A stretch of 8,850 nucleotides of DNA, taken from JAVXAG01 sp036660615. Its GTDB lineage: Bacteria > Bacillota > Clostridia > Peptostreptococcales > Anaerovoracaceae. The notes beneath the pieces are model-generated. The model had not been told where the DNA came from, made no database searches, and saw nothing but the letters and a program-made list of their open reading frames with translations. Each line of letters opens with the position of its first letter. The stretch's first letter is position 1. The position numbers and the translations under genes were made by a program. This document shows, piece by piece, positions 1 through 6,568 of this stretch. The stretch is from assembly GCA_036660615.1 (NCBI GenBank), contig JAVXAG010000078.1, positions 1-8,850 on the forward strand, written 5' to 3'.

Positions 1-30
1 CTATTAATTTTTGTTAAGATTTACTAGTTT

Positions 31-82
31 TTGTCTCAGCCACCTTAATTTTTGCCAAACTATTGCCTCAGCCATCCTTAAT
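31..82. repeat. Imperfect direct repeat downstream of sigG
   Basis: Two copies of about 19-20 bp occur at 31-49 and 63-82 on the plus strand. They share the core CTCAGCCA followed by CCTTAAT, differ by one substitution and a 1-nt indel, and have a 32-bp period. They lie just after the sigG stop codon. On the minus strand they sit in a 23-codon open frame (ATG at 73-75, stop at 4-6) that has no properly spaced ribosome binding site. No terminator hairpin with a T-run is visible in bases 1-97, so the end of the sigG transcript probably lies beyond the left edge. Confidence 0.5.
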
Positions 83-97
83 ATCGTGGAAAGGTAA

Positions 98-868
98 TTA
101 TACATATTTTCTCATATATTTCAATGCGTTTTTTTCTAGTCTACTGACTTGCGCTTGACTGATTGATATTTCTTCTGCTACTTCCATTTGCGTTTTCCCT
201 TCAAAAAACCTCATATTTAAAATATGCCTTTCCCTGGGAGTCAACTTTTTCATTGCCTCAGATAAGGCAATATTTTCTATCCATTTTGTGTCAGTATTCT
301 TGTTATCCTGAACTTGATCCATTACATAAATTGCGTCACCGTCATCGTGAAAAACAGGTTCAAACAAAGAAATGGGTTCTTGAATAGAGTCCAGAGCCAA
401 GACAACATCTTCACGAGGAACATCCATTTCCTTTGCAATTTCAGCAATTGACGGATCGCGTTGAAACTTCCTTGCCAATATTTCTTTTGTCTGCAAAGCC
501 CGATACGCCGTATCCCTAAGAGAACGCGAAACCCTAATAGTGTTGTTGTCCCGCAAATATCTTCGGATTTCACCGATAATCATTGGCACCGCATAGGTGG
601 AAAACCTTACACCATGGCTTGTATCAAAATTGTCCAAAGCCTTAATCAAACCTATGCACCCCACCTGAAATAAATCGTCAGGATTTTCACCTCTATTATT
701 AAATCTTTGAATAACACTGAGTACCAATCTAAGATTGCCATTTAAAAATTTCTCTCGTACCTCCATGTCACCCTCTTGAATAGCTGCTATCATCTGCTTC
801 ATTTCTGCATCCTTGTATACTGGTAATTTTGATGTATTAACACCACATATTTCTACTTTATTTATCAT
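98..868 (-). CDS. sigG: RNA polymerase sporulation sigma factor sigma-G
   Basis: This is the late forespore sigma factor, which directs RNA polymerase to forespore genes such as those for spore DNA protection and germination. At 256 aa it is close to the usual length of about 260. The N-terminus carries the sigma-G signature KVEICGVNTSKLPV (residues 4-17). Region 2 lies at about 41-115 (NLRLVLSVIQRFNNRG, DDLFQVGCIGLIKALDNF, FSTYAVPMIIGEIRRYLRD). Region 3 is at about 116-185, and region 4 ends in the helix-turn-helix KTQMEVAEEISISQAQVSRL (225-244). Asn43 aligns with the Asn45 of B. subtilis sigma-G that the anti-sigma factor CsfB/Gin recognises, which separates it from sigma-F. The ATG follows an AGGCGGTG ribosome binding site. 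It lies 83 nt after sigE, the order found in spore formers. The start region is predicted to be held in a hairpin when transcripts read through from sigE. Confidence 0.97.
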   Translation of the reverse strand: MINKVEICGVNTSKLPVYKDAEMKQMIAAIQEGDMEVREKFLNGNLRLVLSVIQRFNNRGENPDDLFQVGCIGLIKALDNFDTSHGVRFSTYAVPMIIGEIRRYLRDNNTIRVSRSLRDTAYRALQTKEILARKFQRDPSIAEIAKEMDVPREDVVLALDSIQEPISLFEPVFHDDGDAIYVMDQVQDNKNTDTKWIENIALSEAMKKLTPRERHILNMRFFEGKTQMEVAEEISISQAQVSRLEKNALKYMRKYV

Positions 869-932
869 AATTTACACCGCCTAAAAATTTATTTCCATAT
901 ATTATTTATGTACATATTGCGTGTAATTTATG
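866..932 (-). promoter_or_regulatory. Inverted repeat that would sequester the sigG start site
   Basis: On the minus strand, CATAAATTACAC (921-932) can pair with GTGTAAATTATG (866-877) at 11 of 12 positions. Two further G-C pairs lie next to the loop, beyond one bulged G. The right arm includes the sigG ATG and the end of its AGGCGGTG ribosome binding site; the loop is about 43 nt. An RNA that reads in from sigE would contain both arms and hide the start. An RNA that starts inside the loop would lack the left arm. I saw no clear sigma-F or sigma-G promoter here. A leader hairpin that lowers translation of read-through sigG mRNA has been described in B. subtilis; applying that role here is inference. 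Confidence 0.6.
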
Positions 933-951
933 TCAGTATGTCGTATGCAAA

Positions 952-1659
952 TTATCCCATTTTTTTGACTTCTCGCTTTAGCCTAAGAATGATTTTTTTC
1001 TCCAGCCTTGATATATAAGATTGGGAAATGCCCATTTTCTCAGCAACTTCCTTTTGCGTCATCTCTCTGCCATTCTTCAAACCAAACCTCATTTCCATAA
1101 TTTGCTGTTCCCTTTGATTCAGTTTTGTCATAGCATTGTTAAGCAATTTTCGGTTGACTTCTTCTTCAAGGTGATTGTATACCAAGTCATTTTCCGTCCC
1201 CAAAATATCTGAAAGCAACAATTCGTTGCCATCCCAATCCACATTAAGTGGCTCGTCAAGAGACACTTCGCTTTTGATTTTGGTATTCCTTCTAAGATAC
1301 ATAAGAATTTCATTTTCAATGCACCTTGATGCATAAGTCGCCAATTTTATTTGCTTCTCTATTTTGAAAGTGTTAACAGCCTTGATCAAACCGATAGTGC
1401 CGATGGAAATTAGATCTTCCACATTAATTCCGGCATTTTCAAATTTCTTGGCTATGTAAACCACTAATCGCAAATTTCGTTCAATCAAAACCGCCCTAGC
1501 TTCTTGGCTGCCATTATTGTATTCTTCTAGCATTTTCGCCTCTTCTACTGAGTCAAGTGGTGGCGGCAAAACGTCGCTTCCCCCTATGTAGAAAATCTCT
1601 TTTTTCTCTTTGGTGAATAATTTTTTTATTAAATTATGTATTCTAGTTAGCATCTCCAA
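952..1659 (-). CDS. sigE: RNA polymerase sporulation sigma factor sigma-E, pro-protein
   Basis: This is the early mother-cell sigma factor, made as an inactive, membrane-associated precursor. At 235 aa it is near the family's usual 239. The pro-sequence is basic and amphipathic (residues 1-22), followed by FYIGGSDVLPPPL (23-35), the conserved stretch around the SpoIIGA cleavage site. Region 2 is RNLRLVVYIAKKFENAG with EDLISIGTIGLIKAVNTF (61-98) and ATYASRCIENEILMYLRR (107-124). The region 4 helix-turn-helix is TQKEVAEKMGISQSYISRLE (201-220). The annotated start is TTG at 1657-1659, 5 nt after AAAGGGG. An ATG two codons later (1651-1653) is 11 nt away and would give 233 aa, so the start is not settled. 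The start overlaps the spoIIGA end by 17 nt, which suggests translational coupling of substrate and protease. Confidence 0.97.
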   Translation of the reverse strand: MEMLTRIHNLIKKLFTKEKKEIFYIGGSDVLPPPLDSVEEAKMLEEYNNGSQEARAVLIERNLRLVVYIAKKFENAGINVEDLISIGTIGLIKAVNTFKIEKQIKLATYASRCIENEILMYLRRNTKIKSEVSLDEPLNVDWDGNELLLSDILGTENDLVYNHLEEEVNRKLLNNAMTKLNQREQQIMEMRFGLKNGREMTQKEVAEKMGISQSYISRLEKKIILRLKREVKKMG

Positions 1660-2485
1660 CTATTCCCCTTTCTAACACATCTTGGTGCAAAAGTATTTGA
1701 TATTTTTCCCCATTTCCAATATCAAAATCCCCCTTATATACTGCAAGTACAGCCTTTTCAATCGTTTGATTGCCTGCCACAATGCAATCGGACCTATAAC
1801 CTTCCATTATGCCATTTTTTACCCCAATGGCTTTATATGGCACAACACAATACCGCTTTTCTATGTCTGAAACTCCTCCAATTATTTGCTCTATGGCTTT
1901 CTCTGTGATAACCACTACTGGCTTTCCTGTGGTTGGATCTCTAAGGAAATTCCCTGAATCAATCAAACTGTTAAAAGTCCAATCTTTGCCTCCCATAAAA
2001 ACTTTTGTCAGTACAAAAACCCTATCTTCTTGCCGCCTTGTTTTTATCATCGCCACAAACCAAAATATTATTGCCACAGAAATCAAAACACCCAAGGTTA
2101 CATTTATATAGGTAATGCCATTCATATAAAGCGATGTATTCCCCGATATTCCCTGTAAATCAAATGCATACAGCATGGCCATTGTTATTCCGCCAAGCAA
2201 AAAGCTTACTACAAAAAATGTGATTACTGTCCTAAAAAATTTGTTTATTTTTGCTTTTCCAAATGTAACAAACACGACCAAACAGGCAAATCCCAATTTT
2301 GATATGAGTGCAATGGCCCAGTACATTCTAACAAAAATGATAAAGGAGTATGCCCCACAAAGTATAGCTCCAAATGCCAGTCTTTTTTTCTTTAGTGGCA
2401 ATCCGGCAATTTTCTGTGTGATGTACAAAATGATTGCTCCTGTTATAAAATTTTCCAAAAACAAATATTCTCCGTATATAACCAA
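1643..2485 (-). CDS. spoIIGA: Sigma-E processing peptidase SpoIIGA
   Basis: This is a membrane-bound aspartic protease that removes the pro-sequence of sigma-E at the sporulation septum, after a forespore signal (SpoIIR in B. subtilis). At 280 aa it is somewhat shorter than the B. subtilis protein (about 309). The N-terminal half is a set of hydrophobic segments (about 7-28, 36-52, 57-75, 85-107 and 123-147) forming the membrane domain. The soluble C-terminal half carries the aspartic-protease motif SLIDSGN (173-179), with Asp176 as the catalytic residue by family alignment. The start is TTG at 2483-2485: an in-frame stop lies shortly upstream with no ATG between, and AAGGGAG is 9 nt away. 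It is the first gene of the spoIIG operon and overlaps sigE. Its promoter shows a wide spacer and a Spo0A-box-like site. Confidence 0.93.
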   Translation of the reverse strand: MVIYGEYLFLENFITGAIILYITQKIAGLPLKKKRLAFGAILCGAYSFIIFVRMYWAIALISKLGFACLVVFVTFGKAKINKFFRTVITFFVVSFLLGGITMAMLYAFDLQGISGNTSLYMNGITYINVTLGVLISVAIIFWFVAMIKTRRQEDRVFVLTKVFMGGKDWTFNSLIDSGNFLRDPTTGKPVVVITEKAIEQIIGGVSDIEKRYCVVPYKAIGVKNGIMEGYRSDCIVAGNQTIEKAVLAVYKGDFDIGNGEKYQILLHQDVLERGIVGDAN

Positions 2486-2488
2486 ATC

Positions 2489-2539
2489 AAAAAACTCCCT
2501 TCAAGCTATTACCATATTAGTATAGCCCTCTCGGGAGTT
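2489..2539 (-). terminator. Long-loop hairpin with T-run overlapping the spoIIGA promoter and RBS
   Basis: On the minus strand AACTCCC (2533-2539) pairs perfectly with GGGAGTT (2493-2499), and the right arm runs into six Ts (2489-2494). The loop is 33 nt. Sequence alone allows two readings. It may be a terminator for RNA coming from the DUF3842 gene. It may also mask the spoIIGA ribosome binding site, since the right arm covers AAGGGAG. The left arm lies between the -35 and -10 of the spoIIGA promoter, so RNA started there (near 2512) would lack it. The long loop makes it a weaker terminator than a classical one. Confidence 0.45.
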
Positions 2540-2553
2540 GAATTTTGTCAAAT
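2519..2553 (-). promoter_or_regulatory. spoIIG operon promoter, wide spacer, with Spo0A-box-like site
   Basis: On the minus strand the -35 is TTGACA (2546-2551) and the -10 is TATACT (2519-2524). Both are near consensus but separated by 21 nt instead of 17. The B. subtilis spoIIG promoter is known for the same trait (about 22 nt) and needs phosphorylated Spo0A with sigma-A RNA polymerase. The plus strand reads TTTTGTCAAAT (2543-2553) over the -35, close to the 0A box TTTGTCGAA. A weaker similar site, AGTCGAT, lies at 2560-2566. The predicted start is near 2512, leaving a leader of about 27 nt. Confidence 0.72.
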
Positions 2554-2586
2554 CGTGCTAGTCGATTAAATATATTTTTCTATTTT

Positions 2587-2994
2587 TTATGTATAAAGTT
2601 TTTCAATTTTGGTTATAGCATCATCAATTATAGTGTTCAATGAAATATCTGAAACACCTGCCACAATGTTGTCGCACATATTCATAGGTACTAAAATTCT
2701 TGTTGCTTGGCTCTGTCCCACTGCCATGGCCATTTTGGGTGTAACTTCGCCCAAAAGTGCATCTGCAACTACTATTCCAATAGGCCCGATTATAACATCT
2801 GCGGTTCTACACCCTACAATTACTGGATTTTCTCCTGTCGCTCCTTCAACTGCCCCTGCCTTAAGCATGGTTGCAGTTGCAACGCTATTTGTACCCACTG
2901 CAATTATATTTGCGCCTTTCACTCTTTTGTTTATGGCTTCAACCAGTTGTTTCCCCAGTTTTCCGCCCTGTCCGTCAATTACTAATATATTCAC
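2587..2994 (-). CDS. DUF3842 family protein of unknown function
   Basis: This 135-aa protein is recognisable as a member of the uncharacterised DUF3842 family, common in Clostridia. The N-terminus MNILVIDGQGGKLGKQLV (1-18) is a beta strand followed by a glycine-rich turn and a helix, similar to the start of a Rossmann-type nucleotide-binding fold. The middle is hydrophobic and glycine-rich (VIVGCRTADVIIGPIGIVVADALLGEVTP, about 58-86). There is no signal peptide and no clear membrane span. The start is GTG at 2992-2994, 4 nt after a strong GAGGTG ribosome binding site; no in-frame ATG competes. It has its own sigma-A-type promoter and lies between the larC end and the spoIIG promoter. No function is assigned; adjacency to sporulation or nickel genes is only context. 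Confidence 0.85.
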   Translation of the reverse strand: MNILVIDGQGGKLGKQLVEAINKRVKGANIIAVGTNSVATATMLKAGAVEGATGENPVIVGCRTADVIIGPIGIVVADALLGEVTPKMAMAVGQSQATRILVPMNMCDNIVAGVSDISLNTIIDDAITKIEKLYT

Positions 2995-3029
2995 ATTTCA
3001 CCTCGTTGATTTCTTTATCTCTTGACTTC

Positions 3030-3058
3030 ATTATATTATCAATTGGTTTAAAAATCAA
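3030..3058 (-). promoter_or_regulatory. Sigma-A-type promoter for the DUF3842 gene
   Basis: On the minus strand the -35 is TTGATT (3053-3058), the spacer is 17 nt and the -10 is a perfect TATAAT (3030-3035). The predicted start near 3023 gives a leader of about 28 nt before the GTG at 2994. The larC stop is only 14 nt upstream of the -35. No T-tailed hairpin lies between, so lar RNA may also run into this gene. Confidence 0.72.
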
Positions 3059-3071
3059 TTAGCAAAATCTT

Positions 3072-4286
3072 TTATATCTCCAATATATTTTCTACTTCTT
3101 TAATCGAAAGGTTATTTTCTTTTGCTATTTTTGCAATATCATCGTATTCTGCCTTTTGCTTTTTGACTGAAAATCCCTCTGATTCTTTGACTCGAACTGA
3201 CCCATACTGGGTTTCAACTGTCCTCATATTTCTGCTCAAAGTATGGCGATTGCAACGATATTCTCGCACTCCCAAAGTAGTTGTGTGTTTGAATATGAGT
3301 TTTGTCATGGTCTGGCGGTCTTGGAAATTGCACATACAAGTCAACATGGTTGCCGGTCTGGATTTTTTCATTCCAATTGGGGTAGTGTAAACATCTAAGG
3401 CACCGTTTTCCATCAAAATTTCCATAGCAAAACCGATGTTTTCCCCTGTCATATCATCAAGATTACATGCGATTTCCACCACTTCCTCGCCACAATCTTC
3501 TGTTTCACCCAGCATTGCTCTTATGCAATTGGCAGCATCAAAATTCTTTGTCCCCATTCCATATCCAATTTTTTCCACTTTCATAATTGGCATACTTCCA
3601 AATTCCATAGCAAAATGTTTTAACAATGCTGCTCCCGTCGGTGTGCATAATTCTCCTTTGACTTGTCCGCCATAAATAGGCACGTTTTTCAAAATATATG
3701 CTGTCGCTGGCGCTGGAACTGGTAATATTCCATGGGCGCAATGAACCTGCCCGCTTCCAACGTGAATAGGTGATGCAACAATTTTGTCTACTTCCAATTC
3801 CTCAAGTAGCATACAAACCCCTACAATATCAACAATTGCATCCATATTCCCCACCTCGTGAAAATGAATTTGTTCAACTGGGATTCCATGGACAGCACTC
3901 TCCCCTTCAGCAATAATATTGTATACTTCCAGCGAATGTTTTTTTACATTATCCGAAACATTCAAACTGTCAATTATCAATTTTATATCTTTCACCTGTG
4001 AGTGACTGTGGTGATGATGGTCGTGATGATGATGGTCATCATCACAATGATCGTGATGGTCGTGATGGTGATGATGTCCCTCTTCTTCACCATTTATCAA
4101 AACTGTCATCTTAGTTCCATTTATTCCACACTTATTCTCCAATTGAGCAGAAACTCGTACTCCTGAAAGTCCCAAACTATTGATTTTCTCTAAAAATTTT
4201 GTTGAATCATCTGTTAGTTCCAACAGCGCTGCCATAAGCATATCTCCCGCAGCTCCCATATTACATTCAAAATATAAGGTTTTCAT
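3072..4286 (-). CDS. larC: Nickel pincer cofactor biosynthesis protein LarC
   Basis: LarC is the CTP-dependent nickel insertase (cyclometallase) that puts nickel into the dithio pincer pyridinium made by LarB and LarE, completing the NPN cofactor. The N-terminus LYFECNMGAAGDMLMAALLE (4-23) and IHFHEVGNMDAIVDIVG (140-156) are family signatures. The later NLDDMTGENIGFAMEILMENGALDVYTTPIGMKK (275-308) is the part matching the second Lactobacillus segment. At 404 aa it is one continuous frame, whereas in Lactobacillus plantarum the protein is made from larC1 and larC2 by a ribosomal frameshift. Residues 71-95 (DNA 4002-4076) hold 17 histidines with Asp and one Cys, a likely nickel-holding segment. 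It overlaps larB by 4 nt. The gene ends without a visible terminator. Confidence 0.95.
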   Translation of the reverse strand: MKTLYFECNMGAAGDMLMAALLELTDDSTKFLEKINSLGLSGVRVSAQLENKCGINGTKMTVLINGEEEGHHHHHDHHDHCDDDHHHHDHHHHSHSQVKDIKLIIDSLNVSDNVKKHSLEVYNIIAEGESAVHGIPVEQIHFHEVGNMDAIVDIVGVCMLLEELEVDKIVASPIHVGSGQVHCAHGILPVPAPATAYILKNVPIYGGQVKGELCTPTGAALLKHFAMEFGSMPIMKVEKIGYGMGTKNFDAANCIRAMLGETEDCGEEVVEIACNLDDMTGENIGFAMEILMENGALDVYTTPIGMKKSRPATMLTCMCNFQDRQTMTKLIFKHTTTLGVREYRCNRHTLSRNMRTVETQYGSVRVKESEGFSVKKQKAEYDDIAKIAKENNLSIKEVENILEI

Positions 4287-5086
4287 TTTACTAATTCTCC
4301 TCTATCCATTTTATTGATTGTATTTGCCAAGTATCCAGCGCCAAAACCATTGTCGATATTGACCACACTGACACCACTTGCACAAGAATTTAGCATTGAC
4401 AAAAGTGCTGTTACACCACCAAAAGATGTTCCGTACCCAACACTTGTTGGAACGGCAATTACTGGACAGTCTACAAGACCACCAATTACACTGGCGAGAG
4501 CCCCTTCCATTCCTGCAATTGCAATGATTACATGCGCACTCATTATATCGTCTAAATGGCTAAACAGCCTGTGGATTCCTGCGACGCCTACATCATAAAG
4601 TCGAATTACGTCGTTGCCTAAAATTTCAGCAGTGATAGCCGCTTCCTCGGCAACTGGAATATCACTAGTTCCCCCTGTTGCAACAAGGATTTTGTCAGTA
4701 CCAGTCAACTTGATTTTTTCACCAACAAGACCGATTCTTGCCTCAGAAAAATATGTAAAAGGCAGATCTGCGCCCATAAAGGCTGCTGCCTCAACCGTCA
4801 TTCTAGTTATCATAATAGTTTTTTGTCCATTTTGCCACAGAGCAGTGGCGATTTGCTTGATCTGTTCAGGAGTCTTTGATGCGCCATAAACGATTTCCGC
4901 AACCCCTTGCCTTAGACTTCTGTGATTATCCAATTTGGCGATATCGATGTCGTCAAAAGGCTTCATTTTCAGTTTGAGCAGAGCATCGTCAACACTAACT
5001 TGCCCATCAGCCACAAGCTGCAACATCTTTTTAATGTCGCCTTGCTCCAAAACGCTGTCTTCCATATCCGCCTGTTTCATTTCCAT
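4283..5086 (-). CDS. larB: Nickel pincer cofactor biosynthesis protein LarB
   Basis: LarB performs the first step of NPN synthesis. It carboxylates the pyridinium ring of nicotinic acid adenine dinucleotide and cleaves the phosphoanhydride to give the dicarboxylated mononucleotide. The protein is 267 aa, slightly longer than the L. plantarum enzyme (about 246). Residues 1-60 form a helical N-terminal part. The C-terminal half is a PurE/AIR-carboxylase-like domain with ATGGTSDIPVAEEA (136-149), AIAGMEGALASVIGGL (189-204) and the glycine-rich VGYGTSFGGVTALLSMLNSC (216-235). Cys235 sits where the family's catalytic cysteine is expected, before GVSVVNIDNGFGAG. The ATG overlaps the larE stop by 1 nt (TAATG) and has GGAGGG 6 nt upstream, typical of coupled translation. 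Confidence 0.96.
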   Translation of the reverse strand: MEMKQADMEDSVLEQGDIKKMLQLVADGQVSVDDALLKLKMKPFDDIDIAKLDNHRSLRQGVAEIVYGASKTPEQIKQIATALWQNGQKTIMITRMTVEAAAFMGADLPFTYFSEARIGLVGEKIKLTGTDKILVATGGTSDIPVAEEAAITAEILGNDVIRLYDVGVAGIHRLFSHLDDIMSAHVIIAIAGMEGALASVIGGLVDCPVIAVPTSVGYGTSFGGVTALLSMLNSCASGVSVVNIDNGFGAGYLANTINKMDRGELVK

Positions 5087-5829
5087 TATCTTCCCTCCAA
5101 ATCAAGTAGTACAAAGTCAAACTCGTGTTTTAACTTTTCAAGAATTATCCCTCTATTTTTAATAACTGATTCAATTTGCGTATCAGGTACTTGGAGTTTG
5201 CATCCATTTTCTACAATCCTCACTCTGATATCGGATAGCCCCATGTCAACGAGTGTCTTCTCGGATTTTTCGATTTTTTCTAGCAAATCAAATGTAATTT
5301 CCATACCAGTTGGGATACGCGTCGCCAGACAAGCATAAGCTGGTTTATTCCATGTAAAAAGTCCTGCGTCTTTGGAAAGTTCCCTAACTTTATCTTTTGT
5401 AATTCCGCATTCTCTCAAAGGCGATTTAACCTCCATCTCGGTCAGTGCCAACATTCCCGGTCTGTCGCTAACTTGATCGGAAGCATTTGTTCCGTCGATT
5501 ATGGTGCGGTATCCATCTGCAAAAGCTTGCTTTTGTAATGCCTCGAAAATAGCCCTTTTGCAATGGTAGCATCTATTATTTGGGTTACTCACAACTTCAA
5601 AATTTTCTAGAATATCACAGTTAATTACCTTTATGCTTGCATCAAGTTCCCCCACCACACGCAACGCATCTTCTAGCTCAAAAGCTGGCTGGAACTGGCT
5701 ATTAATATAATATGCTTTGACATCTGCTCCATATTCTTTCGCTGCATATAGCAAATACGATGAGTCAACTCCGCCTGAAAACCCCAAAGCAACTTTGTTA
5801 TTTATTTGAAAAAATTCTTTTAAATCCAT
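5086..5829 (-). CDS. larE: ATP-dependent sacrificial sulfur transferase LarE
   Basis: LarE converts the two carboxylates of the LarB product to thiocarboxylates, in two rounds of adenylation and sulfur transfer. Residues 13-30 contain the PP-loop ATP-pyrophosphatase motif SGGVDSS (18-24). NRCYHCKRAIF (85-95) and DGTNASD (112-118) are also family features. NKPAYACLATRIPTG (161-175) contains Cys167, which aligns with Cys176 of L. plantarum LarE, the residue that gives up its sulfur. Only one cysteine occurs in this stretch, which fits the self-sacrificing type better than a cluster-bearing form, though this was not aligned. Length 247 aa against about 276. It follows cbiO after 34 nt with a GGAGGGAG ribosome binding site and overlaps larB by 1 nt. 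Confidence 0.95.
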   Translation of the reverse strand: MDLKEFFQINNKVALGFSGGVDSSYLLYAAKEYGADVKAYYINSQFQPAFELEDALRVVGELDASIKVINCDILENFEVVSNPNNRCYHCKRAIFEALQKQAFADGYRTIIDGTNASDQVSDRPGMLALTEMEVKSPLRECGITKDKVRELSKDAGLFTWNKPAYACLATRIPTGMEITFDLLEKIEKSEKTLVDMGLSDIRVRIVENGCKLQVPDTQIESVIKNRGIILEKLKHEFDFVLLDLEGR

Positions 5830-5863
5830 TTAATAACATCTCCCTCCATTATTTTCTATCTTC

Positions 5864-6568
5864 TCAGCCAATAGCCTCTACTCCACATCTATCCATCAGT
5901 TCTTTGTCGTAAAGTATGTCTTCCGATAAGCCTTCTGCAAAAATACTGCCGTCTTTGATTAAGACTGTTCTTTTGCAGGTTTCTGCCGCAAAAGCGATGT
6001 CGTGAGTAGCTACTAATTTTGTATGAGAAAAGGAATTTAGGGTGTTGATCAAATTACGCCTTGCTTTTGGATCAAGAAAAGCAGTGGGTTCATCAAATAT
6101 CATAATTGATGGTTCCATTACCAAAACCGTTGCAATTGCTACCATTCTTTTTTCTCCACCCGAAAGTTTTAGCGCCGTTTTGTCCTTCAACTTCATAATA
6201 TTTAAACGATCCAAACATTTGTCTATTGCGAGGCTTATTTCATCTTCCCCCATTGCCATATTTCTCAGTCCGAAAGCGATATCCTCATATATCGACGACA
6301 TAAATAGTTGGTCGTCTGGGTTTTGAAAAACCACCCCTATTTTGCTTCTAATCAAGTTGAGGGTTTTCTTTTCTAGTTTGATTCCATCTACGGTCACATT
6401 TCCAACAGATGGCAAAATTCCAACAAGCGCCATTATGAAAGATGTTTTTCCCGCACCGTTTGCCCCAATAAGCGCAACGCTTTCGTCGTTATTAACCCAA
6501 AGAGAAATGTCTTTTATTGCCTGAGTTTTATCAGGATATGTAACTGAAAATTTTTCTATTTCAAGCAT
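5864..6568 (-). CDS. cbiO: ECF-type nickel/cobalt ABC transporter ATP-binding protein
   Basis: This is the cytoplasmic ATPase of a group I energy-coupling-factor transporter; it drives metal uptake through the neighbouring membrane subunits. All ABC elements are present: Walker A GANGAGKT (35-42), Q-loop FQNPDDQLF (81-89) of the type seen in ECF ATPases, signature LSGGEKR (135-141), Walker B SIMIFDEPT (154-162) with the catalytic Glu160, and His189 of the H-loop in ATHD. At 234 aa it is a single-domain ATPase, so it should act as a homodimer. The start ATG overlaps the cbiQ stop by 1 nt. The cbiO name is used for homology. Placement directly before larE makes nickel the likelier substrate than cobalt; nikO would then be the better name. 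Confidence 0.94.
   Translation of the reverse strand: MLEIEKFSVTYPDKTQAIKDISLWVNNDESVALIGANGAGKTSFIMALVGILPSVGNVTVDGIKLEKKTLNLIRSKIGVVFQNPDDQLFMSSIYEDIAFGLRNMAMGEDEISLAIDKCLDRLNIMKLKDKTALKLSGGEKRMVAIATVLVMEPSIMIFDEPTAFLDPKARRNLINTLNSFSHTKLVATHDIAFAAETCKRTVLIKDGSIFAEGLSEDILYDKELMDRCGVEAIG

Noticed and set aside
4..75. 23-codon minus-strand open frame downstream of sigG
   Set aside because: Its ATG directly abuts AAGG with no spacing, it contains the direct repeat, and it has no recognisable product.
920..948. Sigma-F or sigma-G promoter for sigG starting with GCATA (944-948 on the minus strand)
   Set aside because: The -35-like GCATA is present, but no matching -10 occurs 16-18 nt downstream, and the other ATA-rich matches need several mismatches.
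2609..3025. Long plus-strand open frames opposite DUF3842 and other genes
   Set aside because: They lie fully antisense to well-recognised minus-strand genes, lack ribosome binding sites and encode low-complexity sequence.
3036..3062. Terminator after larC from the AATTG/CAATT pairing
   Set aside because: The stem is only 5 weak pairs with no T-run. The sequence is better explained as the -35 and spacer of the DUF3842 promoter.
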